Below are positions 18,189 to 26,014 of a stretch of 64,000 bases of DNA, piece by piece. Source of the DNA: Candidatus Poribacteria bacterium (lineage in GTDB: Bacteria; Poribacteria; WGA-4E; WGA-3G); assembly GCA_003635315.1 (NCBI GenBank), contig PYJD01000025.1, positions 1 through 64,000 of the forward strand, given 5' to 3'. The notes under the pieces were generated by a model. That model had not been told where the DNA came from, did not search any database, and saw nothing but the letters and a program-made list of their open reading frames with translations. The translations under genes were made by a program, and so were the position numbers. Every line of letters starts with the position of its first letter. The first letter of the stretch is position 1.

Positions 18189-18810
18189 AATTGATACTAA
18201 AAACAGAATAAATTAACATAACAGTATATCTAATTAATGTAAAGTCTTAATTCCACTTAAAAATCGTCATGCCACTTGATAAACATGTTAGCAAAAGTAC
18301 TAGACTCTCGCAAGAGTAAATGGTAACGTCATCCATTGAAATCTATTCTCGCTCTTGTGGTGAACGGATTGATGTGAGGCAAAGGAGGTACATCTATGCC
18401 AACTTAGGCGCGTCGACAAACAACACTTGCAAAAGCACTCGGTTTACACATAAGAAAACACTTTGATCTACAACGCTTCACAATCTCTTGAAGATATTTT
18501 ACCATTTGTATCAATTATTATCTTATTACCGGTTGTTAGGTATAAAATAGGGAAAGCACAAACTGACAGTTTATGCTACAGAAGAGAGGTATTATATATC
18601 AGAAATGGTATTAGTTAATGATATTGACCCTAAGTTAATGGAGGATAAATAAGTCAAAACTACATAAATTACATACCGCGTAAGTCCTGTTCGTGAAATT
18701 TGTGCAAAATCGTAATGGAAATATTACAATAGAAAATTGTATAATAATCAACATAGATACCCTGAAAATTAATCTATTTCAAATACCCAACTATATTTAT
18801 AGGATGTATT
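18189..18810. other. Intergenic region at right edge of the Dnd island, with dispersed repeat
   Basis: No gene is seen. The promoter of the SNF2 operon should lie at the left end. From about 18515 to 18620 there is a repeat whose reverse complement matches 49030-49096: a TAGCATAAACTGTCAGTTTG hairpin, GTGCTTTCCC, then CCTAACA and GGTAAT blocks. It is followed by a family B element end (TCAGAAATGGTATTA). A GCGTAAGTCCTGT block near 18679 also recurs at 49004. Confidence 0.6.
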
Positions 18811-20061
18811 ATGACCTCGAATGAAATATATACGCACAATCTTTACAATAATATACAACTGGAACATGAGCGAAAAAATATAGATGATTGTATAGAAAAC
18901 TTGTTGGCTATTGGGAAGGCAATTCAAGCTTATCACCATGACCATGATGATTTTCCTGAGTGGCTCTCCAACCTGCAACCCAATTACTTATCAGATAAAC
19001 AGATATTGGTGTGTCCTGCAGATGAAATGTGTGGAGAGACTGTTGCATTTTTCAATGCGGATCCCAAAAAGCAGATAAGTTACGAATACCAATTCCATCC
19101 AAAATACCGCGAGATTAAAAGTGCTGAACGGCAATTATATGGTGATGCGATTCCTCTTGTCCGATGTAGACATCATGGCTATATAGAAAATGGATGTCTG
19201 AACCTTAGTTTTTCTTTTAAGGTCTATAGATCCTTACAAATTTGGGAATCGCAACCAGAAGACATTTACGGTACAACCGAAGCAGCTGTTGATGCCTTAG
19301 AAAACGGACTTCAGAACTCAGTATTTAATGCAGATTTACAAAATCATATTTATACTGCTCTTAGTCGTCTTTATATGAAACTTGGTCGAGAAAAAGAGGC
19401 AGATAGTATAATTACCCGTTATAAATCAGTTATTCCCAAGGATAGTATTTGGTGTCATTTAGTATTAATATCAATGCTTGAATTGAGACATCGTCATGAC
19501 GAAGTCTTTTCAGTTTTAAAAGAACTGCAGCAACGGTTTCCTGATAATTACCGAGTTCTAAATAGATTTGCAGAAATGCATTGGAATCAAGGTAATTTTG
19601 AATTGGCAAAGGAATATCATTATAAGGTAAACTCAGATCCAGACTTGATAGGTAAACCTGTATCAAATTTTTCAGCAACAGATCTTGATGGGAATGGAAT
19701 TTCACTTCAGGATTATCGTGGTAAAGTTGTTTTACTAAATTTTTGGGAGATCGGATGCGGGTTTTGTCGAGAAGAGATGCCTAATATAAAGAAGGTTTAT
19801 GATACATATCAAGGTAAAGGTTTTGATGTTATTGGTGTCAGTCTCGACATAGATGAAGTGTTATTAAGGAACTATCTTAAAGAGAATGGCATGAGGTGGA
19901 GACAGATTTATAGTGATAAAGGGGATGAGGGTCCGCTTGTTAAGAAATTTAAGATTACAAGTCTTCCAACACCATGGCTCATTGACAGAAATGGAATACT
20001 TATCTCAACAGACGCAAGAGGGATAGCATTAGAGAAATTGGTTGAAGAATTAGTGGCGTAG
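18811..20061 (+). CDS. TPR protein with C-terminal TlpA-like thioredoxin domain
   Basis: The 416-aa protein has three parts. Residues 20-110 (LLAIGKAIQAYHHDHDDFPEWL ... LVCPADE) resemble the periplasmic part of pseudopilin/DUF1559-type proteins but lack the prepilin helix. Residues 140-290 are helical with TPR-like repeats (IYTALSRLYMKLGREKEADSII). The C-terminal 140 residues are a TlpA/ResA-type thioredoxin: GKPVSNFSATDLDGN, VVLLNFWEIGCGFCREEMP with a CGFC redox pair, and the cis-Pro loop ITSLPTPWLID. TlpA proteins usually sit outside the membrane, yet no signal peptide is seen at this start, so either the domain works in the cytosol or the start is misplaced. Confidence 0.75.
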   Translation: MTSNEIYTHNLYNNIQLEHERKNIDDCIENLLAIGKAIQAYHHDHDDFPEWLSNLQPNYLSDKQILVCPADEMCGETVAFFNADPKKQISYEYQFHPKYREIKSAERQLYGDAIPLVRCRHHGYIENGCLNLSFSFKVYRSLQIWESQPEDIYGTTEAAVDALENGLQNSVFNADLQNHIYTALSRLYMKLGREKEADSIITRYKSVIPKDSIWCHLVLISMLELRHRHDEVFSVLKELQQRFPDNYRVLNRFAEMHWNQGNFELAKEYHYKVNSDPDLIGKPVSNFSATDLDGNGISLQDYRGKVVLLNFWEIGCGFCREEMPNIKKVYDTYQGKGFDVIGVSLDIDEVLLRNYLKENGMRWRQIYSDKGDEGPLVKKFKITSLPTPWLIDRNGILISTDARGIALEKLVEELVA

Positions 20062-20183
20062 ACGAATCAACGCCAAATACGCGTGTGGCAACTCTGTATG
20101 TTGTTATACTTTTTCTATAAACATTCCGTCCCTATGGAACTCCCTATGTGTTGTATATGCTTTTGCTATAGACATTCCGTCCC

Positions 20184-21137
20184 TTAGGATATTGGGTTGG
20201 ATTTTGGTTTCAAGACAAATAGGTATGTGAAGAGTAATACGCCTGTTACTGCTCCAAAAGCGATTTTGAATGCATTAGGTAAATTAGACGGGGATATAAA
20301 ACCTTCAATTAAACCTGCGAGGACAAGTAAAATGACACATCCTCCAAGCATCTGTATTGCTATTTTTGCAGCATTGATAAGTGTGCGTTTTCGTGTGAGA
20401 ACAGTTGGCGAAATGAGAGCATATCCTAATCTCATCCCAGCACCACCCGCTATAAATATCATGGTAAGCTCAATATATCCGTGCGGTGAGGCAAAAGACC
20501 ACAATGCTAATGATACGCCATGCACATGACATAAACCGCCAATTGTTCCGATGAATATACCGTTATAGATAAGTATATATACAGATCCTACCATGAATAA
20601 CATTCCCCAAGCAAATGCCAGAAAAGCCACTCTTATATTATTTGTCATGACTTTAGATGCTAATAGATTTCTATATTCTGCTTCAGTGTTATTCCAATCG
20701 GTTGCCCCTAATTCTTTTATGTGTGATACGATCTCCTCAGGGATCAAATCCTCAGTGAATTCTGGTATTTTCACTGCACTCCAATATGCCCCAGCAAAAG
20801 CTAATCCAAACAGAAGAAAAGCAATAGCTACAAACACTATATTCTCTCTGATCACCTTTGGGAATCCATCTCGGAGAAAATGCCAAACTGATCCACGTTT
20901 GAATGGTGAGGATTGGTATACTTTGGAATGTGCACTGGATGCCAATTCATTAAGGTAGGTTACACATCGGTCTTGTGGATAGTCCCGTCGTGCTACGGCT
21001 AAATCTGATGTGATCCGTCGGTATAAATATCCGAGTCTATTTAGATCATCTGCTGATGCTTTTTGATTGTTTTGTAGTAGACTCTCTAATTCGTTCCAGA
21101 GCGGTTGTTTCTTTTCGATAAAATCTGTGACTGACAT
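20184..21137 (-). CDS. SpoIIM/DUF95 family membrane protein
   Basis: The 317-aa multi-pass protein has a ~100-residue cytosolic N-terminus (FIEKKQPLWNELESLLQ; LYRRITSDLAVARRDYP). It then has at least five transmembrane helices and the family loops GGLCHVHGVSLALWSFASPHGYIELTMIFIAGGAG (cut here for length). These match the stage II sporulation M family, widespread in non-sporulating bacteria and often encoded with RDD and MoxR/DUF58 genes. An RDD gene does lie 1.2 kb away, separated by a PhyH gene. I chose ATG 21137, with GGGAA upstream, over a TTG four codons earlier. Confidence 0.85.
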   Translation of the reverse strand: MSVTDFIEKKQPLWNELESLLQNNQKASADDLNRLGYLYRRITSDLAVARRDYPQDRCVTYLNELASSAHSKVYQSSPFKRGSVWHFLRDGFPKVIRENIVFVAIAFLLFGLAFAGAYWSAVKIPEFTEDLIPEEIVSHIKELGATDWNNTEAEYRNLLASKVMTNNIRVAFLAFAWGMLFMVGSVYILIYNGIFIGTIGGLCHVHGVSLALWSFASPHGYIELTMIFIAGGAGMRLGYALISPTVLTRKRTLINAAKIAIQMLGGCVILLVLAGLIEGFISPSNLPNAFKIAFGAVTGVLLFTYLFVLKPKSNPIS

Positions 21138-21440
21138 GTGTATTCCCAATTTTAGATTGTCTCAGTTTAGATCTATTGCAAATACATTATATCATTTCTG
21201 AGAGATATTATGACATATAAACATCATTCACCAAACCCGGGGAATGCCTAAGGATTGTTTTCCCTAAATTGACGACTGGGGAGCGGTTCCAAACCGCTCC
21301 TACCTGTCTTGGGTTCACGATGGATTACCTGGGTAAGATTGTATCGTATGTAGAATTCAGTATAATTGGTATGAATCTACTATAGGATATGGTATTATAT
21401 TCAGTAGGTCAGTGTGAATGAAAGGAGTAGCCACTTTTTG

Positions 21441-22259
21441 ATGAAAAAACCAAATAATTGGGCAGAATCCTATATTAGTGACGGATATCTATTGATTGCG
21501 GATCTGATTACATCCGATGAATGTGATGAGATAAAAGCGGAAATGTTGAAGATCTTCCGTGGTGATTATGGGATTGAAGCGATTCCATCAATGGCTGAAG
21601 ATGCTACAGAAACTGAGATTTTGGATCGTATCATGTGTGTAGGTGAACCGCATACATACAGTCCAATGATAAGTCGTTACGTTGAACATCCCAAAATCTG
21701 TGATGTCCTTAAGGAAATCGTTGGTGCACACATACCTTTCTGGGATGGTGGTGTTAAATGTATGCAGTCTATGATGTTGGGGAAGGTTCCCGGACATACT
21801 GGGAATCCTTGGCATCAGGATGAACATCCAATTCCAACGCGCGACCGGTCATTGGTAGGTGCTTGGATCGCCTTGGATGATGCAACGGTTGATAATGGGT
21901 GTTTGTGGGTATTACCGAATAGTCATCGTTCTGGTATTATCTATGATAGGCATCCTCACAATAAACGTGAGGAGTTTGACAGTTGTCATGAGGCTATGGG
22001 GTTCGATGATTCTTCTGAAATACCTATTGAAATGACTGCAGGAAGTGTCATCTTCTTTAATGGTTATCTGTTACATCGTTCCAAAAAGAATCGGAGTGAT
22101 TCTTATCGTCGTGTTCTGGTGAGTCATTATTGTTCCACTGCTTCGTGGCTTGGTTGGAAGGGACAGCGGAATTATCGTGGTGTAGTTGTGGTTTCTGGTG
22201 ATGATCCATATTCTGATGAGGGTTATACGACCCCAAATGCATGGGCACGGTGGGAGTGA
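21441..22259 (+). CDS. Phytanoyl-CoA dioxygenase (PhyH) family protein
   Basis: The 272-aa Fe(II)/2-oxoglutarate oxygenase has the metal triad in GNPWHQDEHP (H125, D127) and a distal His in LLHRSKKN (H212), with an Arg a few residues later for 2-oxoglutarate. Between them is DNGCLWVLPNSHRSG, the usual PhyH core. The substrate is unknown. PhyH families hydroxylate fatty acyl chains, ectoine or small metabolites. The ATG at 21441 is preferred (AAAGGAG upstream) over a GTG nine codons earlier. This copy is not closely related to the three other PhyH proteins in the window. Confidence 0.85.
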   Translation: MKKPNNWAESYISDGYLLIADLITSDECDEIKAEMLKIFRGDYGIEAIPSMAEDATETEILDRIMCVGEPHTYSPMISRYVEHPKICDVLKEIVGAHIPFWDGGVKCMQSMMLGKVPGHTGNPWHQDEHPIPTRDRSLVGAWIALDDATVDNGCLWVLPNSHRSGIIYDRHPHNKREEFDSCHEAMGFDDSSEIPIEMTAGSVIFFNGYLLHRSKKNRSDSYRRVLVSHYCSTASWLGWKGQRNYRGVVVVSGDDPYSDEGYTTPNAWARWE

Positions 22260-22314
22260 GTGTAGGCATGAATTTTAATAGGTCACTTGAATTTTACATA
22301 AGATTGTGTGTGTA

Positions 22315-23097
22315 ATGTTAGAACAATTATCAGTAGAAACTCCTGAACAGATCTCAATAAATTATCAGAAAGCAGGTATAGGTTCCCGTTTTTATGCTGC
22401 GTTACTTGATACTCTTATATTGTGTCTGATACTATTTTTAGGTTTTTATGTGAATATAGGTATGATTCAATACCTTTCAGAGTTATTTGGCAATTGGTTG
22501 GGTGCGATTGGCGGAATATTGGTATTTGCGATGTTTTGGGGATATTACATGGTCTTTGAAATCGTAACGAATGGTCAATCTCCAGGAAAGTATGCGTTGG
22601 GTTTGCGTGTCATCAAAGATGGAGGTTATCCTATTAATTTTTCAGATTCTGCAATTCGAAACTTAGTACGGCTTGCGGATTTCTTGCCATCTCTTTACGG
22701 TGTAGGTTTGATAGTTATGCTATTTAGTCCGAATTGGCAGCGGTTAGGAGATTTGGCAGCAGGCACTTTGGTGGTTAAAACACCCCGTAAACAATCACTA
22801 TCATCGGACAATACTCTGACACCTGATGTGCCAGAGTATAATGTTCCAATTGAGGAATTCCAATATAAAGATTGGATACAATTGGATCTTGTTACGGATT
22901 CAGAATTAAGTAGGATTCGTGAATTTCTATCTCGTAGTTCTTCCTTAGTAATTGGACGTCGTATGGACCTTGCACGGACGATTGGAGGTCCACTTGTTGA
23001 TAAGATGGGAGGGTATGAGAATGTTCGTTATGATATTTTCTTGAAGGAGTTATATAAATTGAAAACTACAGAGACCGCGCAGAGAGAAGCGGAGTGA
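22315..23097 (+). CDS. RDD family membrane protein
   Basis: The 260-aa protein shows the RDD pattern: AGIGSRFYAALLDTLIL at residues 18-34, with the Arg and Asp that name the family, two or three transmembrane helices, NGQSPGKYALGLRVI, and DLAAGTLVV at the end of the domain. An ~80-residue cytosolic tail follows. Function is unclear. RDD proteins have been linked to ion transport or stress. It is 55 bp downstream of the PhyH gene and near the convergent SpoIIM gene, its common partner. Confidence 0.82.
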   Translation: MLEQLSVETPEQISINYQKAGIGSRFYAALLDTLILCLILFLGFYVNIGMIQYLSELFGNWLGAIGGILVFAMFWGYYMVFEIVTNGQSPGKYALGLRVIKDGGYPINFSDSAIRNLVRLADFLPSLYGVGLIVMLFSPNWQRLGDLAAGTLVVKTPRKQSLSSDNTLTPDVPEYNVPIEEFQYKDWIQLDLVTDSELSRIREFLSRSSSLVIGRRMDLARTIGGPLVDKMGGYENVRYDIFLKELYKLKTTETAQREAE

Positions 23098-23143
23098 GAA
23101 TCCATTGATCCAGTAGGAGTTTGTATAGGTATGGATCTATTAC

Positions 23144-24280
23144 TCAATTGGATATGGATTGTAATGCATCTTTAATTTCAGTGATAACCTCAGGATGATT
23201 TTCATAATTTAATTGATTCTCTAATGCCATTGTTGCATTTTTCCCTCCAATTTGTCCTAATGCCCACGCAGCATGTCCGCGTATCATAGGTTCATCATTA
23301 ATTAATGCTCTTTTTAAGGCAGGAACAGCAGTGGGTGAACCCCAGTTGCCAACAGCTACGATTACATTTCGTAAGAAACCTTTCCACTTCGTCCGTTTTA
23401 TAGGACTTCCTTTGTATTTTCTACTAAAATCAGATTGCGTTATGTCCATGAGGTGTAGCAATTTTGGGGTAAGATTGTCTTTTCGGGGATGAAATGCTGG
23501 TTCCGAGGTTGGAACAGCCTTACTATTCCAAGGGCAGACTTCCTGACAGATATCACATCCAAAGATAAGATTTCCAATTTGTGGTCGTAAATCCTTCGGT
23601 ATACTGTCTTTCAATTCTATAGTTAGGTAGGAGATACAGAGTCGAGAATCGAGTACATTCGGTTCAAGAATAGCATCTGTAGGACATTCCTCAATACATA
23701 TTGTACATGTGCCACAACTTCCTCGAATCGGTTCATGATTGTATTCTAATTCGATACTAATTAGAATTTCAGCAAGAAAATACCAAGAACCGGTTTGCCA
23801 GTTTATTAGGTTTGTATTCTTGCCAATCCAACCGAGACCCGATTTCTGTGCATATTCTCTTTCCAGTATAGGTCCGGAATCGACAAAAACGCGGGTTTGC
23901 AATTCTGATTCAGCCAAGGGTTTAATGTAATCAACAAGTTGCTGAAGTCTAACCCGGATGACATCATGGTAATCATCCCCCCAGGCATAACGCGAGATCT
24001 GTCCACGACTTGGATCTTCAGATAAATCTTTTGAAGGATCAACGGTGTAATAATTCATGGCGAGACTTATCACCGACTTTGCCTTTTTAAGAAGTGTTCT
24101 GGGATCTTCTTTGAGTGGTAAATGTCTTTCAAGATATCCCATTTTACCCGCATAGCCGTTTTCAATCCATTTTCTATACAGTTCTATAGTTTCGCTCTCT
24201 TTAGCAGGTGAAATGCCAACGAGTTCAAATCCGAGTTCTTTTGAATGGGTATGTATTTTCTGGGTGATTGTGCTTTTCAT
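23144..24280 (-). CDS. queG: Epoxyqueuosine reductase QueG
   Basis: The 378-aa protein is the long form of QueG, the cobalamin-dependent enzyme that reduces epoxyqueuosine to queuosine in tRNA. VFVDSGP near 131 carries the catalytic Asp (D134). Two [4Fe-4S] motifs follow: CGTCTICIEECP (C189, C192, C195, C199) and CDICQEVCPW (C242, C245, C249). After these come WKGFLRNVIVAVGNW and HEAT-like repeats ending in AAWALGQIGG. Size and domain order are normal. The gene stands alone, convergent with the RDD gene. Confidence 0.93.
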   Translation of the reverse strand: MKSTITQKIHTHSKELGFELVGISPAKESETIELYRKWIENGYAGKMGYLERHLPLKEDPRTLLKKAKSVISLAMNYYTVDPSKDLSEDPSRGQISRYAWGDDYHDVIRVRLQQLVDYIKPLAESELQTRVFVDSGPILEREYAQKSGLGWIGKNTNLINWQTGSWYFLAEILISIELEYNHEPIRGSCGTCTICIEECPTDAILEPNVLDSRLCISYLTIELKDSIPKDLRPQIGNLIFGCDICQEVCPWNSKAVPTSEPAFHPRKDNLTPKLLHLMDITQSDFSRKYKGSPIKRTKWKGFLRNVIVAVGNWGSPTAVPALKRALINDEPMIRGHAAWALGQIGGKNATMALENQLNYENHPEVITEIKDALQSISN

Positions 24281-24428
24281 TCTTCAATATAGATTATATG
24301 TAGCAATGTATATAAGAGAAATTTAAGAATTGTGTAGAAGTATAAGATTGGATTCTATATGGATAATAAGAAGTCTATTTGAATGGTGTAAATCGTTGGA
24401 AATGAGGAGTTGTTGTGATGTTTAAATA

Positions 24429-25493
24429 CTATTTCGTGCCTCGAGGATAAGACCCGAGAATCTTTACATCATGACATAGTTCCCAAAGTTGATCAAGGGC
24501 ATCGCGAACATGTTTATCGTCCGTATGTCCATCTATATCTGCGAAAAATATATAATCCCACGGTTTTGAACGTGACGGTAGTGATTCTATATAACTTAGA
24601 TTAAGCTGATGTGATTCTAAAACACCTAATATCTGATATAGTGCTCCAATTTTGTCTTTAATTGCAAAGAAAATGGAAGTACAATCAAGACCGCTTTTAC
24701 CAACTATTTGAGAACCAATGATAAGAAACCGTGTTGTATTATTCGATTCATCCATGATTGAATCCGCGATTATGGGTACATCATACATCTCACTTGCGAG
24801 TTGACTTGCAATGGCTGCACTGTTTGGTTCGACGGCAGCCCGTTTTGCTGCATCTGATGTACTAACGACTTCAATTTGTTCGACTGATTTCAGATTCCTG
24901 TTTAACCACATTCTACATTGAGAGAAGGGTTGTCTGTGTGAGTATATTCGTTGTATCTCATTTAGCGGTGCCTTAGATATGAGATGATGTCTAATAGGTA
25001 GGTATATTTCTGCACAGATATTTAATTGTGTATGTAAGAAACGTTCTAATACATCACGAACAGTTCCATAAACAGAGTTTTCAATTGCCACGACACCAAA
25101 GTCTGCGCGTCCTGTTTCAACTTCGGTGAAGATATCAATTTGTGGTGTGATAGGAATCATTTCAACATTATGACCAAAAAAAGATAGACTTGCAGTGTGT
25201 CCAAAACTTCCAGGGGGTCCGAGGAAAGAAACACGAGTCTTAATTTGTGTTGTTCGGGAAGTATAGAATATCTCGTTCCAAATCTTGTCTATAGCGGTGT
25301 GAGGATATATGCCATGATTCTGTTTTTTCAGACGATTCAGAATTTCATTTTCTCGATGTGGTACATAGATTTCTTCCCCCGAATCAGCCTTTAGGTTTCC
25401 TACCCTTTTTGATACTGCGAGACGTTTATGCAGTAGTTCTAATAGCTCATCATCTATGTTATTGATTTGGTCACGTAAATCTTTTAGTTCCAA
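24429..25493 (-). CDS. pheA: Bifunctional chorismate mutase/prephenate dehydratase
   Basis: The 354-aa P-protein of phenylalanine synthesis: residues 1-85 are an AroQ chorismate mutase helix bundle (LRDQINNIDDELLELLHKRL), 90-270 a prephenate dehydratase (VSFLGPPGSFGHTAS; VVAIENSVYGTV; NNTTRFLIIG) and 275-354 an ACT domain for Phe feedback (IKDKIGALYQILGVL, YIESLPSRSKPWDYIFFADID). TTRF retains the catalytic Thr. No neighbouring aromatic pathway genes are seen. Confidence 0.95.
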   Translation of the reverse strand: MELKDLRDQINNIDDELLELLHKRLAVSKRVGNLKADSGEEIYVPHRENEILNRLKKQNHGIYPHTAIDKIWNEIFYTSRTTQIKTRVSFLGPPGSFGHTASLSFFGHNVEMIPITPQIDIFTEVETGRADFGVVAIENSVYGTVRDVLERFLHTQLNICAEIYLPIRHHLISKAPLNEIQRIYSHRQPFSQCRMWLNRNLKSVEQIEVVSTSDAAKRAAVEPNSAAIASQLASEMYDVPIIADSIMDESNNTTRFLIIGSQIVGKSGLDCTSIFFAIKDKIGALYQILGVLESHQLNLSYIESLPSRSKPWDYIFFADIDGHTDDKHVRDALDQLWELCHDVKILGSYPRGTK

Positions 25494-25734
25494 GGAAATG
25501 TTCTCCTAACAATCCTTTCTCGGATAGTATGATTGATTTGGACTTGAAAGTAAAATGTGCTGTGGTTAGTAGGAATTCAGAATTTTACATACAATATGCA
25601 ATATAAGATTTATATGTCTGGTTTATTATAAATCTTAATTGCAATGACACAACCCGAAGGTATATGTTTCAATATGAGTGTAATCTCCGACAGATAAGAA
25701 TCCACCGCAGATTACACAAATTATATTTAAATGA

Positions 25735-25980
25735 TTACTCGTTCAATTGCTTCATGGCAGCAATCATTTCATCGTCTGAGGGATTATTTTTTACCATCTC
25801 AACGAATTCCTCAGCGGAAATTTTATGTTCCTCCAGGAACATTTTGTCCTGCGGTCAGGGGTATATATACTCCCCGATAATACCTTGTAATTTAGCATTC
25901 GCTTTATCTGCAATTCTGGCTAACCAAGGGATACCGCCGATGATCATATCTCTATGGCGTGGTTTCCAATCAAGAGACAT
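25735..25980 (-). CDS. DUF5069-like small protein with in-frame UGA (candidate selenoprotein)
   Basis: ATG at 25980 has an almost perfect ribosome site (AAGGAGGTGA) and lies 34 bp after the UPF0182 gene. The frame gives 41 residues, GGIPWLARIADKANAKLQGI then GEYIYP, a TGA at 25857-25855 (codon 42), and then 39 more residues (PQDKMFLEEHKISAEEFVEM...) to a TAA. The protein resembles DUF5069 proteins, where from memory a GEYIYPCPLD-type segment carries Cys at this point, so UGA stands where Cys is expected. A perfect 7-bp stem with loop UGGA begins 12 nt after the UGA. That is the right distance for a bacterial SECIS, so Sec is inserted in principle if the host has SelABC. The rival reading is a Cys-to-stop point mutation or sequencing error, making this a pseudogene. 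The function of the family is unknown. Confidence 0.6.
25825..25842 (-). promoter_or_regulatory. Candidate bacterial SECIS hairpin
   Basis: On the minus strand ATGTTCC pairs with GGAACAT (7 bp, no mismatch) around a TGGA loop. The loop starts 19 nt after the UGA at 25857-25855, close to the spacing in E. coli fdhF, and has a G in the second loop position, as general bacterial SECIS rules ask. It lies within coding sequence, as expected for bacteria. Not proven: strong hairpins of this size also occur by chance. Confidence 0.4.
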
Positions 25981-26014
25981 ACGCTTCACCTCCTTTATTG
26001 ATTTATCGTAATTG

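Noticed and set aside
25664-26011. Plus-strand 115-codon frame
   Set aside because: It runs antisense to the DUF5069-like gene, which has a far better ribosome site and family resemblance.
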